In this document: positions 17,207 to 26,123 of the stretch, one piece after another
Layout: the number at the start of each line of letters is the position of its first letter
How positions within the stretch are numbered: the first letter of the stretch is position 1
Assembly: GCF_003058465.1 (NCBI RefSeq)
Contig: NZ_CP028901.1
Coordinates: 2,976,001 to 3,040,000, forward strand
Direction: 5' to 3'
Length of the DNA stretch: 64,000 nucleotides
From: Orrella marina
GTDB taxonomy: Bacteria; Pseudomonadota; Gammaproteobacteria; Burkholderiales; Burkholderiaceae_B
Made by a program: the position numbers and the translations under genes
The notes under the pieces: model-generated
What the model saw: only the letters and a program-made list of their open reading frames with translations
The model's database searches: none
Told to the model about the DNA's origin: nothing

Positions 17207-17770
17207 ATGGCCAACCGGCTAACCGTAATTTCTACGCGCACTGGCGACGACGGTACCACCGGTCTGGCTGATGGCTCGCGTGTCCCTAAAACTCACGCAC
17301 GTGTCGCAGCCATGGGCGACGTCGACGAACTCAACAGCAGCCTTGGCCTGCTGGTCGCAAAACTGCATGAAGCGCTTTCTGCATCACCCGGGCTTCAGTC
17401 TGTGATCGACGTGATCTCGCCTGCCCAGCATGCGCTCTTCGATCTCGGAAGCGAACTGGCGATTCCTGGTCATCAGCAACTGCGGATCGAGCAACTCAAG
17501 CATCTCGATGACGCAATTGATACTCTGAACAGTCAACTCCCTCCGCTCCAGGAGTTTATCTTGCCTGGCGGCGACACGCTGGCAGCTCAGGCGCACATCG
17601 CACGTGCCATCTGCAGACGCGCCGAACGCAGTGTGGTACTGGTTTCAACGACCGACATGCTCAACCCACCAGCGCAGCAATACCTGAACCGACTGGCGGA
17701 TCTTCTGTTCATTCTGGCTCGAACGATCAACCGCATACGTCGCCATCAGGATATTCTCTGGGCGCGCTAG
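17207..17770 (+). CDS. Cob(I)alamin adenosyltransferase, PduO type
   Basis: Makes adenosylcobalamin from ATP and cob(I)alamin. The 187-residue protein has the PduO/MMAB N-terminal ATP motif TRTGDDGTTGLADG, then GDVDELNSSLG and the C-terminal helix ARAICRRAERSVV. It stands alone, about 65 bp after hslU and 150 bp before an aldehyde dehydrogenase gene, with no other cobalamin gene in the window. Confidence 0.92.
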   Translation: MANRLTVISTRTGDDGTTGLADGSRVPKTHARVAAMGDVDELNSSLGLLVAKLHEALSASPGLQSVIDVISPAQHALFDLGSELAIPGHQQLRIEQLKHLDDAIDTLNSQLPPLQEFILPGGDTLAAQAHIARAICRRAERSVVLVSTTDMLNPPAQQYLNRLADLLFILARTINRIRRHQDILWAR

Positions 17771-17921
17771 TGCCCTGATTACATCTTGATTACCAGGGTG
17801 TGTCATGCGTGGGCCAGGCATTCAAGCGACAGCAGGCATAGTGGCTACCCTTGAGGCCTCATGTCATTTAAAAAACATAACAATTCCGTCAACAAGTCTT
17901 GTTATTCAGGAAGGTTGCAGC

Positions 17922-19400
17922 ATGGAAAAGTTTCAGTTATTCATCAACAACGAGTGGATCAACCCCCAAACTGACAAGTGGTTTGAGTCTCTGGACCCAT
18001 TCTCCGGTGATCCATGGGCATTGATCCCGCGTGCTGGTGCTGAGGATGTGGAGCGCGCCGTCGTGGCCGCGGACGCCGCGATGCAGGGCCCCTGGGGACA
18101 AATGTCGCCAAGCGACCGTGGCAAGCTGCTATTCAAGCTTGCCACGCTGATCGAGGAGCATGCGGACGAGCTCACTGAAGCTGAAAGCCGAGACAATGGC
18201 AAGCTGCGAAGCGAAGTGGGCGGACAGATTCGCTACATGGCGAAGTATTTCTACTACTACGCTGGGCTGGCAGACAAGATCCATGGGCTGGTGGTGCCAA
18301 TGGACAAGCCCAAGGTGTTTAACTACGTCAAGTACGAACCGATGGGCGTGGTGGCCACGATCACCCCCTGGAATTCCTCACTTTTACTGACTGCCTGGAA
18401 GGTTGCGCCCGCCTTGTGCGCCGGCAATACAATCATTGCCAAGCCGTCGGAACATACATCTGTTTCGATGTTTCATTTTGCCAAACTATTCGAGAAGGCA
18501 GGATTTCCGGCAGGCGTGTTCAATGTAGTAACCGGATTTGGCAACGAAGTAGGTGAACCGCTAGTCACCCACCCTAAGGTGCCCCGCATTGCCTTTACCG
18601 GCGGTGATGAAGGTGGACGTCGCGTAAATGTGCTGGCAGCGGCTCACTTCAAGCGCATCTCCCTTGAACTCGGTGGCAAGTCTCCCAACATCATCTTTGA
18701 TGATGCAAATCTGGATCGAGCAGCCAACGGCGTGATCACCGGCATCTTCTCGGCTGGCGGACAAACCTGTATGGCTGGATCTCGCCTCTTGGTCCAGGAG
18801 AGCATTCACGACGAGTTTGTCGAGAAGCTCCGTTCAATCACGGCCAACGCAAAACTCGGCGACCCTGCCCGGCCAGATGTTCAGGTTGGGCCGGTTGCGA
18901 CGCGTCCACAGTACGACAAGGTCATGCAGTACATCCAGATCGCCAGAGACGAAGGCGCCAGATGCCTGACCGGCGGCAACTCGCCACAAGGCCCTGAGTA
19001 CGGTGCTGGGCAGTTTGTTGAGCCAACCATCTTCGTGGACGTCAACAACCAGATGCGTATCGCGCAGGAAGAAGTATTTGGACCAGTACTTGCCGTAATC
19101 AAGTTCAAGGATGAAGAGGATGCAGTGCGCATCGGTAACGACATCCGATTCGGTCTTGCGGCAGGGGTCTGGACGCAAAGCCTGCATCGCGCCATGCTTA
19201 TGTCAGAGCGCCTTCGTGCTGGCACGGTCTGGATCAACAACTATCGCTCAACCAGTTACACCACACCGTTTGGTGGATACAAGGACAGTGGTATCGGCCG
19301 GGAAGGAGGAGTTGAGGCCGTCAAGGAATATCTGGAAACCAAGAGTGTGTGGATGTCGAGCGACCTGGACATGCCAGACCCGTTTGTCAGAAAGTACTGA
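17922..19400 (+). CDS. NAD(P)-dependent aldehyde dehydrogenase
   Basis: A 492-residue enzyme of the ALDH superfamily that oxidises an aldehyde to its acid. The catalytic glutamate is in LELGGKSPNI near residue 255 and the catalytic cysteine in AGGQTCMAGSRLL near residue 290. The cofactor segment is FTGGDEGGR, where many relatives have FTGG-T-E-x-G. The start at 17922 has AGGAAGG upstream; the longer frame to 17805 is unsupported. The gene is alone, followed by a degenerate transposase fragment. The substrate cannot be told from sequence. Confidence 0.9.
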   Translation: MEKFQLFINNEWINPQTDKWFESLDPFSGDPWALIPRAGAEDVERAVVAADAAMQGPWGQMSPSDRGKLLFKLATLIEEHADELTEAESRDNGKLRSEVGGQIRYMAKYFYYYAGLADKIHGLVVPMDKPKVFNYVKYEPMGVVATITPWNSSLLLTAWKVAPALCAGNTIIAKPSEHTSVSMFHFAKLFEKAGFPAGVFNVVTGFGNEVGEPLVTHPKVPRIAFTGGDEGGRRVNVLAAAHFKRISLELGGKSPNIIFDDANLDRAANGVITGIFSAGGQTCMAGSRLLVQESIHDEFVEKLRSITANAKLGDPARPDVQVGPVATRPQYDKVMQYIQIARDEGARCLTGGNSPQGPEYGAGQFVEPTIFVDVNNQMRIAQEEVFGPVLAVIKFKDEEDAVRIGNDIRFGLAAGVWTQSLHRAMLMSERLRAGTVWINNYRSTSYTTPFGGYKDSGIGREGGVEAVKEYLETKSVWMSSDLDMPDPFVRKY

Positions 19401-19425
19401 AGATCTCACTGAACGGCCCGCCCCG

Positions 19426-19577
19426 ATCAGCAGCGACCCAGACTTTGCCAGAAAAGTCGTTGACATCGTCGGGCTCTACATGAACCCACCTGACACCGCG
19501 ATGGTGCTATCCATTGACGAGAATACATAAGACGCAGATTCAAGCATAGGACAGAATCCAGCCACAATTGCCTCTTC
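19426..19577 (+). pseudogene. IS630-family transposase remnant
   Basis: The translated stretch ISSDPDFARKVVDIVGLYMN followed by P-P-D-T-A-M-V-L-S-I-D-E matches my memory of the catalytic-domain entry of IS630-type transposases (D-I-V-G-L-Y-x-x-P-P...V-D-E-K). The next part (K-T-Q-I-Q-A, stop, D-R-I-Q-P) continues in another frame after about seven extra bases and contains a stop. No terminal inverted repeats or full transposase were found nearby, so this is a decayed scrap. Confidence 0.6.
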
Positions 19578-19888
19578 GCCCTGGTCAGGGCACGTGACCA
19601 AGCGTCACCGTGCGAAAACGTCGATGATTTTGAATAATTGAATTAATCAATCAGAATACTAGTACTGATCCTGCCAGACAGCACCCAGCAATGAGTCAAA
19701 TGACTACTACAAACCCGGGACATAACTGAATTCCTTGCGACTCACGGATTTAGCCGGATCTGAATCGGGAGGGCGGGGGACAACAGCATTGCGGCCATAA
19801 AAGGCCAGTGAAAATCTGCTGCCCGCCCATCACGACTATCGACAAGCGTCTGCCGTCGACGGGGTCTGTGAGATCCTGAACTCAATCT
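19578..19888. other. Non-coding stretch after the aldehyde dehydrogenase
   Basis: About 310 bases between the transposase scrap and the small exported protein. It has an AT-rich part near 19620-19670 (TTGAATAATTGAATTAATCA) and no convincing gene, RNA or terminator. It may be further decayed mobile-element DNA, but I saw no recognisable coding match. Confidence 0.4.
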
Positions 19889-20221
19889 TTACTCAAATAC
19901 AAACTGCTCGAGAGTGCAGACATCATTGTTTTCGCTGACCACTTCCTCACCATCGGTGAAGGTGCCCTTGAAGTCAAATTTACAGGCACCTGTACCATCA
20001 TCAAGGTCAATGATGATGGACTGGCCAGAGCGCAATGACTGGCCCCTGATGATGTTTTCTTCCCAATCAGAAGTCGATGCACGGGATGCGTGAAAGGCGG
20101 ACATAGTCACACCAGTATGGTTGACAATCTCGACGCGACGGTCAGCTGCAAACGACACACTCATGGGCAAAACTGTTGCAGCAACCACAGCCGCGGTAAA
20201 GAGAGAACGAAACCTGGACAT
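19889..20221 (-). CDS. Small exported protein of unknown function
   Basis: A 110-residue protein with a clear signal peptide (MSRFRSLFTAAVVAATVLPM, cleavage probably after SFA). The mature part has about 85 residues, begins DRRVEIVNHTGVTMSAFHAS, and has two cysteines (ACKFDF and DVCTLEQ) that may form a disulphide. The V-N-H-T-G and S-x-x-x-x-W-E-E-N pattern recurs in small periplasmic proteins that databases often leave unnamed. Nothing nearby explains its role; the divergent neighbour is a response regulator gene. Confidence 0.7.
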   Translation of the reverse strand: MSRFRSLFTAAVVAATVLPMSVSFAADRRVEIVNHTGVTMSAFHASRASTSDWEENIIRGQSLRSGQSIIIDLDDGTGACKFDFKGTFTDGEEVVSENNDVCTLEQFVFE

Positions 20222-20515
20222 ACAAACTCCTGAATGGGATGAATCAACTCTGACACGGTGCGACGAAGGGTCAGTCAGCCATGTTGATGGCGGATCATAC
20301 GGACCATATTGCGGTCACGGTATCCCTGAAACTAGGTAAATGATGTATACCTTGCTCAGTTCACTATTTCTGGTGATGGCTGCACAGGTCGTATCCCAGT
20401 AAAATGCGCTCTTCGTCTATCCCATTCGTCATCTGTAAGTCAACAGTCCAGGTTTGCCTCTCCTGATCACTCTTGCCTTAAATCGCCAGATACGGCTTTC
20501 ACCTGGCATCTGGAC

Positions 20516-21265
20516 ATGAATTCAGCATCACCGACCTCCCTGGACATTCCACTGCCTGCACCTGTCCTGATCGTAGAAGACGAGCCATTGTTGCAAGCTC
20601 GATTGCAGGGCATCCTGCTTGAGGTGGGATATCCGCCAGCAGCGCTGCTGTTTGCGGCGACCGTCAGCGAAGCACAGGCCATGCTGCGTAATGAACCACT
20701 CGCACTCGCTCTGGTTGATTTGATGCTGCCAGACGGGAGCGGGCTGAACCTGATCGAGCAAATGAGGAACAGTGATCCCTCCCTGGGAATACTGGTCATT
20801 TCTGCCTGGAGCACAGCAGAGTCCATCCTGAATGCACTCAGAGCCGGAGCGACTGGATATGTCCTCAAAGAGCGTGACGACATAGAAGTCACCATGGCGA
20901 TCCGCAGTGTCCTGAGAGGCGGAGCACCAATTGATCCATTTATTGCCAGACGTATTCTGGAGCTATTGCCAGATTCGGATAAATCAGCTGGCGAAACCTC
21001 GACATCCGGGCTCGCTATCCTGGCCGAGCCAACTTCAGCTGGCGCTCAGCAGGCGATACCTGCTGGCAGCGAAGCACTAAGCGAGCGAGAAACCCAGATT
21101 CTGCGACTCGTTGCTGATGGCCTGACCAACCGGGAGATTGCCGAGCAGCTGTTTATCTCTCGCCATACCGTGGAGAGCCATATCAAACGGGTATACCGGA
21201 AATTGAGTGTGTCATCACGCACCATGGCTATCCGCACAGCACGCGAACGCGGAGTACTTGAGTGA
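20516..21265 (+). CDS. Response regulator, NarL/FixJ family
   Basis: A 249-residue DNA-binding response regulator. The receiver has the acidic pair in LIVEDEPLL, the phospho-acceptor Asp68 in ALVDLMLPDGSG, and the lysine in GYVLKERDD. After a linker of about 40 residues rich in Ser and Ala comes a LuxR-type HTH: LSERETQILRLVADGLTNRE then IAEQLFISRHTVESHIKRVY. It is followed 13 bp later by its probable partner kinase. Its targets are unknown; no similar pair was recognised by name. Confidence 0.92.
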   Translation: MNSASPTSLDIPLPAPVLIVEDEPLLQARLQGILLEVGYPPAALLFAATVSEAQAMLRNEPLALALVDLMLPDGSGLNLIEQMRNSDPSLGILVISAWSTAESILNALRAGATGYVLKERDDIEVTMAIRSVLRGGAPIDPFIARRILELLPDSDKSAGETSTSGLAILAEPTSAGAQQAIPAGSEALSERETQILRLVADGLTNREIAEQLFISRHTVESHIKRVYRKLSVSSRTMAIRTARERGVLE

Positions 21266-21278
21266 GAGAGGTCTCCGA

Positions 21279-23153
21279 GTGAGACCGCTTGTGTTGCAGT
21301 ATCTGATTCTGGCGACGTTGGCTCTGATCACCATAGTGCTGTCATCTGCCGTCCCGGCGCAAGCCTCGGAAATGACGTGCAACGTCAATATTTCCGACAT
21401 CCGTGCAGCACGCGCGACAGCTCATGACAGTCAACCTCCTACACAAGGATGGGAGGCTGTTTCAGTTCCGGACTTATGGAAGACTCGCTGGCTGGATCAT
21501 GAGGGTCCTGTCTGGTATCAGGTGAACTGGAATCGTGACTGCGAGGCTGGGCAGGATGCGAACAATTCGCCCGTCGCGCTAGGAATTGACGGTATCGGCA
21601 TGGCGGGCGAGGTGTACCTGAATCACGACCTCATCTGGCGAGACAACTCGCTGGAGGAGCCAATGTCCATGAGCTGGAACACCCCTCGCTGGTGGCTACT
21701 TCCCGAGTCCGCCATGCAAGACGGTGTCAACTCCATCTGGATACGCACTGTCGGTGCCAGCGAACTGGCATTGGGAATCGGGCGTGTACGGCTTGGGTCG
21801 CCAGAGCAGGTCTACGCCGCACACACTGCCAGCGAATGGCGACAGCGCACGGTCTACTACATGAACCTGGGGATGTCGGGAGCACTAGGTGGTATCTTTC
21901 TGGTGGTGTGGTGCCTGAGGCGCAGCGAACAAGCTTTCGGGTGGTACGCGGCCATGTCATTCTGCTGGGTTGTATACCTTTCAACCATTCTTGCCTCTTC
22001 GCCATGGCCATTTCCGGACGTCATCAGCCATTCGCGCTTGAACATCATTGCCTTTCTGCTTTACGTGACGAGCTTCTGCATGTTCACCTGGCGCTTCGGA
22101 GGGCAGAAATTACCGCGAATCCAGCGTGCTCTGGGGATATTCACCGGCCTTGGTATCATCGTCGCTTGCTTTGCCCCGCGCAATCTGGTCGAAATGATCT
22201 GGATGACGTTCGTGCTGATTTTTCTGGTCAACTGCATACAGTTTCAACTCCATGCCTGGCGCACACGTGAGCCTCAGCATATTCTACTGGCCATGTGCTG
22301 GCTGATCTTCCTTGCCGTGGGCATTCACGATTTCATGGTATTGATTGACGGATGGCGCGCCCATGAAATGTGGGGAGCGGTAACGAGTCTGATTGCCGCC
22401 ATGTTCATGGCACTCCTGCTCGGTGGCAGACTGGTATCAGGCATGAAGCAGATCGAGTCATTCAACGAGGCGCTTGAAGCGCGCGTCACCCATGCCCGCG
22501 ATGAGCTTTCACACGTACTGAAACGAGAGCATCAGCAGGCAATCAACCATGCCAAGCTACAGGAACGAATGCAGATCGTGCATGACCTGCATGATGGTCT
22601 TGGCAGCAGTCTGGTGCGCAACATGGCACTGGTTGAGCAATCTCCGCACCTCTTGTCGAATGAAAGAATGCTGTCCCTGCTCAAAGTCCTGCGGGATGAT
22701 TTACGTCAGGTGATCGATCACGGATCAAGTGCTGGCGCAAACATCCCGGCCACCCCGACTCAATGGATGGCACCTCTGCGTCATCGCTTCACCCGGATCT
22801 TTGATGAGTGCGGGATCGACTCAAAATGGATCGTTGATAAAGCGTGGCAGTCTCATCCGGATGCTTTGCTGTGTCTGGCACTGACACGCGTGGTGGAAGA
22901 GGCGTTGTCTAATGTCATCAAACACAGTCGCGCGCACAATGTATCGGTCCTCTGCACACAATCCAAAGCCGGACCACTTGTGCTTGAAATTCGCGACGAT
23001 GGTGTAGGGTTTGATCCGGATGCGGTGCGAGATGCCGGCCTCAGTGTCGGCATGCGAAGCATGAACGCTCGAATGCAAAGACTTGGGGGAAAGTTTTCTG
23101 TTGAGTCAGACCCGAATGGCACAACCGTCCGGGTCTCGGTACAAAACCCCTGA
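21279..23153 (+). CDS. Sensor histidine kinase with 7TMR-type sensor and HisKA_3 domain
   Basis: A 624-residue membrane kinase. I chose the GTG at 21279 because GAGAGG lies about eight bases upstream and it is 13 bases after the response regulator stop; the longer frame overlaps that gene. The order is signal peptide ending near AQASE, a periplasmic domain to about residue 190, about seven transmembrane helices to residue 390, a short coiled coil, a HisKA_3 box HDLHDGLGSSLVRN (phospho-acceptor probably His438), and an ATPase domain with EALSNVIKHS, IRDDGVGFDP and GMRSMNARMQRLGG. The ligand is unknown. Confidence 0.87.
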   Translation: MRPLVLQYLILATLALITIVLSSAVPAQASEMTCNVNISDIRAARATAHDSQPPTQGWEAVSVPDLWKTRWLDHEGPVWYQVNWNRDCEAGQDANNSPVALGIDGIGMAGEVYLNHDLIWRDNSLEEPMSMSWNTPRWWLLPESAMQDGVNSIWIRTVGASELALGIGRVRLGSPEQVYAAHTASEWRQRTVYYMNLGMSGALGGIFLVVWCLRRSEQAFGWYAAMSFCWVVYLSTILASSPWPFPDVISHSRLNIIAFLLYVTSFCMFTWRFGGQKLPRIQRALGIFTGLGIIVACFAPRNLVEMIWMTFVLIFLVNCIQFQLHAWRTREPQHILLAMCWLIFLAVGIHDFMVLIDGWRAHEMWGAVTSLIAAMFMALLLGGRLVSGMKQIESFNEALEARVTHARDELSHVLKREHQQAINHAKLQERMQIVHDLHDGLGSSLVRNMALVEQSPHLLSNERMLSLLKVLRDDLRQVIDHGSSAGANIPATPTQWMAPLRHRFTRIFDECGIDSKWIVDKAWQSHPDALLCLALTRVVEEALSNVIKHSRAHNVSVLCTQSKAGPLVLEIRDDGVGFDPDAVRDAGLSVGMRSMNARMQRLGGKFSVESDPNGTTVRVSVQNP

Positions 23154-23191
23154 TGATCCTCGATTAGGCCAGTGAGAGGCCTGATCAGGCG

Positions 23192-24145
23192 TCAGAGCCC
23201 GGCCGCATGTGCCTGTTCGTCGGCATGATAGGAGGACCGAACCATCGCCCCGACCGCTGCGTGAGAGAATCCCATTTCATATGCCTTGGCCTCGAACATC
23301 GCAAAAGTGTCTGGATGAACGTATCGCAAGACTGGAAGGTGATGCACAGAAGGTTGCAGGTATTGACCTATTGTGAGCATCTCGATGTCATGCTCACGCA
23401 TATCCCGCATCACTTCCAGAATTTCTTCATCCGTCTCGCCAAGACCTACCATAAGGCCAGATTTGGTCGGGACATCCGGATTGCGGCGCTTAAAGTCTTT
23501 AAGCAGCTTCAATGAATGCATGTAGTCCGAACCCGGCCGGGCCTGCTTGTACAGACGTGGCACCGTTTCCAGATTGTGATTCATCACGTCAGGTGGTTCG
23601 GCATCCATAATATCGAGCGCCTTCTCCAGACGCCCCCTGAAGTCAGGAACCAGCACCTCGATCCGTGTTTGCGGCGAGAGCTCGCGAACGGAACGGATGC
23701 ATTCGACATAATGCCCAGCCCCGCCATCCCGCAGATCATCACGATCAACCGAGGTGATCACAACATAATTTAGGCGCATCGCCGCAATGGTCTTGGCCAG
23801 ATTTGAAGGCTCGTCCACATCCAGCGGATCTGGGCGTCCGTGACCTACGTCACAGAACGGGCAACGCCGCGTGCATTTGTCACCCATAATCATGAACGTC
23901 GCCGTTCCCTTGCCAAAACACTCTCCGATGTTCGGGCAGGACGCCTCTTCACAGACGGTATAAAGGTTGTGCTCACGCAAGATCCGCTTGATCTCGTAGA
24001 AACGGGATCCGGCAGGCGCGGCCTTGACCCGGATCCATTCAGGTTTCTTCAGCCGCTCTGCCGGCACGATCTTGATCGGGATACGGGAGGTCTTGGCCTG
24101 AGATTTCTGTTTCTGGGTTGGATCGTACGTGGACGCATTCGACAT
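23192..24145 (-). CDS. lipA: Lipoyl synthase
   Basis: Radical SAM enzyme that inserts sulphur into octanoyl groups. The 317-residue protein has both iron-sulphur sites: [13 protein letters not shown] (auxiliary cluster) and [19 protein letters not shown] (radical SAM C-x3-C-x2-C), plus the family segments [11 protein letters not shown] and GLGETDEEI. The ATG at 24145 has AGGA upstream; a TTG six codons earlier is less likely. It lies downstream of lipB on the same strand, the usual order in these bacteria. Confidence 0.97.
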   Translation of the reverse strand: MSNASTYDPTQKQKSQAKTSRIPIKIVPAERLKKPEWIRVKAAPAGSRFYEIKRILREHNLYTVCEEASCPNIGECFGKGTATFMIMGDKCTRRCPFCDVGHGRPDPLDVDEPSNLAKTIAAMRLNYVVITSVDRDDLRDGGAGHYVECIRSVRELSPQTRIEVLVPDFRGRLEKALDIMDAEPPDVMNHNLETVPRLYKQARPGSDYMHSLKLLKDFKRRNPDVPTKSGLMVGLGETDEEILEVMRDMREHDIEMLTIGQYLQPSVHHLPVLRYVHPDTFAMFEAKAYEMGFSHAAVGAMVRSSYHADEQAHAAGL

Positions 24146-24212
24146 AAAAGCGATCCTGAGCAAAGAATTTAGGGGGTGGCTCTTTGAACATGAAGAGCCT
24201 GACGACTAGGTA

Positions 24213-24878
24213 CTATTCTACTCGTACACCACAAACGCGTACGATATTTCCCGCAAGGGCAAGGGCTGATTCGTTCCAGGACTTGTTCACACAACAGCTT
24301 GCCAGGCTAACCGTTCTGAGTCCGGGATAGCCACACGGGTTGATCCAGTCAAATGGCGTCAGATCCATGTCAACGTTCAGGCTGACGCCATGATAAGTAC
24401 AGCCTTTACGGACTTTCAGACCAAGCGCAGCAATCTTGGCCAGTTCGGCATTACCGGGTACTGGCACATAGACTCCTGGGGCCCCGGGCTTACGTGTTGC
24501 GCCCTCAAGGCCCATCTCTTGTAGCGTGATGATGACCGCTGATTCCAGTCGGTTGACCAGCTCCCGGATGGTTATACCCAGGCGCCTGAGATCCGCCAGA
24601 ACATACGCCACGACCTGGCCGGGTCCGTGGTAGGTGACTTGTCCACCACGGTCAGACTTGATCACAGGTATGTCATGAGGAGCCAGCACGTGCTCCGCCT
24701 TTCCAGCCAGGCCCAGCGTGTAAACGGCGGTATGCTCTACAAGCCAGATCTGATCAAGTGTGAGCGCGTCCCTGGTTTCAGTAAATGCCTGCATCGACTG
24801 CCAGACTGTCTGGTAATCAGTCAGTCCGGGCCAGCGCAACACCCCAGGCGTATCTGTTGCCTGCAATGGAACGTTCAT
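24213..24878 (-). CDS. lipB: Octanoyltransferase
   Basis: Moves octanoate from acyl carrier protein to lipoate-dependent enzymes. The 221-residue protein has the substrate-site motif [17 protein letters not shown] near residue 75, GAPGVYV, and the region with the catalytic lysine and cysteine ([18 protein letters not shown], then DWINPCG). Its start overlaps the end of the DUF493 gene by one base, so the two are coupled. Confidence 0.95.
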   Translation of the reverse strand: MNVPLQATDTPGVLRWPGLTDYQTVWQSMQAFTETRDALTLDQIWLVEHTAVYTLGLAGKAEHVLAPHDIPVIKSDRGGQVTYHGPGQVVAYVLADLRRLGITIRELVNRLESAVIITLQEMGLEGATRKPGAPGVYVPVPGNAELAKIAALGLKVRKGCTYHGVSLNVDMDLTPFDWINPCGYPGLRTVSLASCCVNKSWNESALALAGNIVRVCGVRVE

Positions 24879-25150
24879 CAGAGCACAATCGAAACCAGCG
24901 GGTGCCCGTGCAAGGCGCGATACAGATCATCGAGCTGCTGTCGGGAGGTTGCTCGCACAGTGAAAGTCAGTCCCACATAATTGCCACCCTTGCTCATCCG
25001 AATCTCGACCGTAGAGGGATCAAATGCCGGATCAAAGCCAATCACTACCTCGCTCAAGGTCTGGGCAAGCATTGGATCCTGCTTTCCCATCACCTTGATC
25101 GGAAAGTCACACGGGTACTCAATCAGAGATTCCTGCTCCGGTGTACTCAT
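24878..25150 (-). CDS. DUF493 (YbeD) family protein
   Basis: A 90-residue protein with the YbeD pattern: [13 protein letters not shown] near the N-terminus, [20 protein letters not shown] and the C-terminal [17 protein letters not shown]. It folds as a ferredoxin-like ACT-type domain in the family; its role is unknown but it is usually next to lipB. Both ends overlap neighbours by one base. Confidence 0.92.
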   Translation of the reverse strand: MSTPEQESLIEYPCDFPIKVMGKQDPMLAQTLSEVVIGFDPAFDPSTVEIRMSKGGNYVGLTFTVRATSRQQLDDLYRALHGHPLVSIVL

Positions 25151-26055
25151 TACAACGCCTCTGAGATAGACTGACTCAATGCCTGGATGCGTGCGTCATA
25201 CGCTCTGCGAAGACTTTCGTAGACATGACCTGGACGACCGGACCCGACAGGTTGAGCGTCAAGCTCAACGATAGGCAGCACTTCTTTGGTGGCCGAAGTC
25301 AGCATCAACTCGTCGGCAGACTGAACCGCCTCTTTGGGGACAGGCTTCAGCAGAAACTGGATACCGATTTCCTCGCACAACTCCTGCATCAACCCATAAC
25401 GGATACCTTCGAGCACCAGATGGTTCTTGGGCGGTGCGTAGACTTTGCCGTCCTTGACGACCCAGATGTTGCAAGACGCGCCTTCGGTCAACATTCCATC
25501 TCGAAACTGAACCACCTCGTCAACCCCGGCCTTGACCGCGGCCTGTTTGGCCAGCACATTGCCAAGCAAGGAGACCGACTTGATGTCACAGTGCAACCAG
25601 CGCTCATCCGGCAGACTGATCACCTTCAGTCCTGCACGGCGAACCTGCTCAGTGGGTGGCACCATCGGCGCGACCATGGCAAAAACAGTTGGTTTGACAG
25701 GTGGGCTCGGAAACGCATGATCCCGCTTTGCAACACCCCGGGTAACCTGGATATAAACCATGGCACAATTGCCTTGCGAATCCGTCTTGGCAATCAGATC
25801 CCTGACCAGACCTTCCCATTGCTCCCGACTCATCGGCTGGCTGATCTCGATTTTGGCAAGACTGCGGTCAAGGCGATCAAGATGCTCAGCCATTCTGAAT
25901 GGCTGCCCAAAATAGATCGGTACAACTTCGTAGATACCATCCCCAAAAATGAATCCCCGATCCAGCACTGAAACGCTGGCACGAGATAGCGGCAGAAATT
26001 CGCCACCGACGTAAACCGTCGGATCGCCTTTCACGCCCTGAATGATGTCATGCAT
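25150..26055 (-). CDS. PLP-dependent class IV aminotransferase, probably D-amino-acid aminotransferase
   Basis: A 301-residue fold-type IV enzyme. The PLP lysine lies in CDIKSVSLLGNVLAKQAA, and the later segments GMLTEGASCNIWVV and VLEGIRYGLMQEL are typical. The CDIK-S form and the placement next to dac fit D-amino-acid aminotransferase, supplying or recycling D-Glu/D-Ala; branched-chain aminotransferase is the alternative. The ATG at 26055 starts MHDIIQGVKGDPTVYVGGEF. It overlaps the DUF493 gene by one base. Confidence 0.87.
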   Translation of the reverse strand: MHDIIQGVKGDPTVYVGGEFLPLSRASVSVLDRGFIFGDGIYEVVPIYFGQPFRMAEHLDRLDRSLAKIEISQPMSREQWEGLVRDLIAKTDSQGNCAMVYIQVTRGVAKRDHAFPSPPVKPTVFAMVAPMVPPTEQVRRAGLKVISLPDERWLHCDIKSVSLLGNVLAKQAAVKAGVDEVVQFRDGMLTEGASCNIWVVKDGKVYAPPKNHLVLEGIRYGLMQELCEEIGIQFLLKPVPKEAVQSADELMLTSATKEVLPIVELDAQPVGSGRPGHVYESLRRAYDARIQALSQSISEAL

Positions 26056-26123
26056 GGTCAACACACTCTTGTCTGTATGGCCGGGCAACGGGGACGCCCG
26101 GCGAATCCTGGCCTGTGGCGACC

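Noticed and set aside
20340..20401. A 20-codon hydrophobic frame between the exported protein and the response regulator
   Set aside because: It is too short, and there is no independent evidence of translation.
25225..25971. Open frame of 248 codons on the plus strand opposite the aminotransferase gene
   Set aside because: The opposite strand encodes a clear PLP enzyme; this frame shows no motif.
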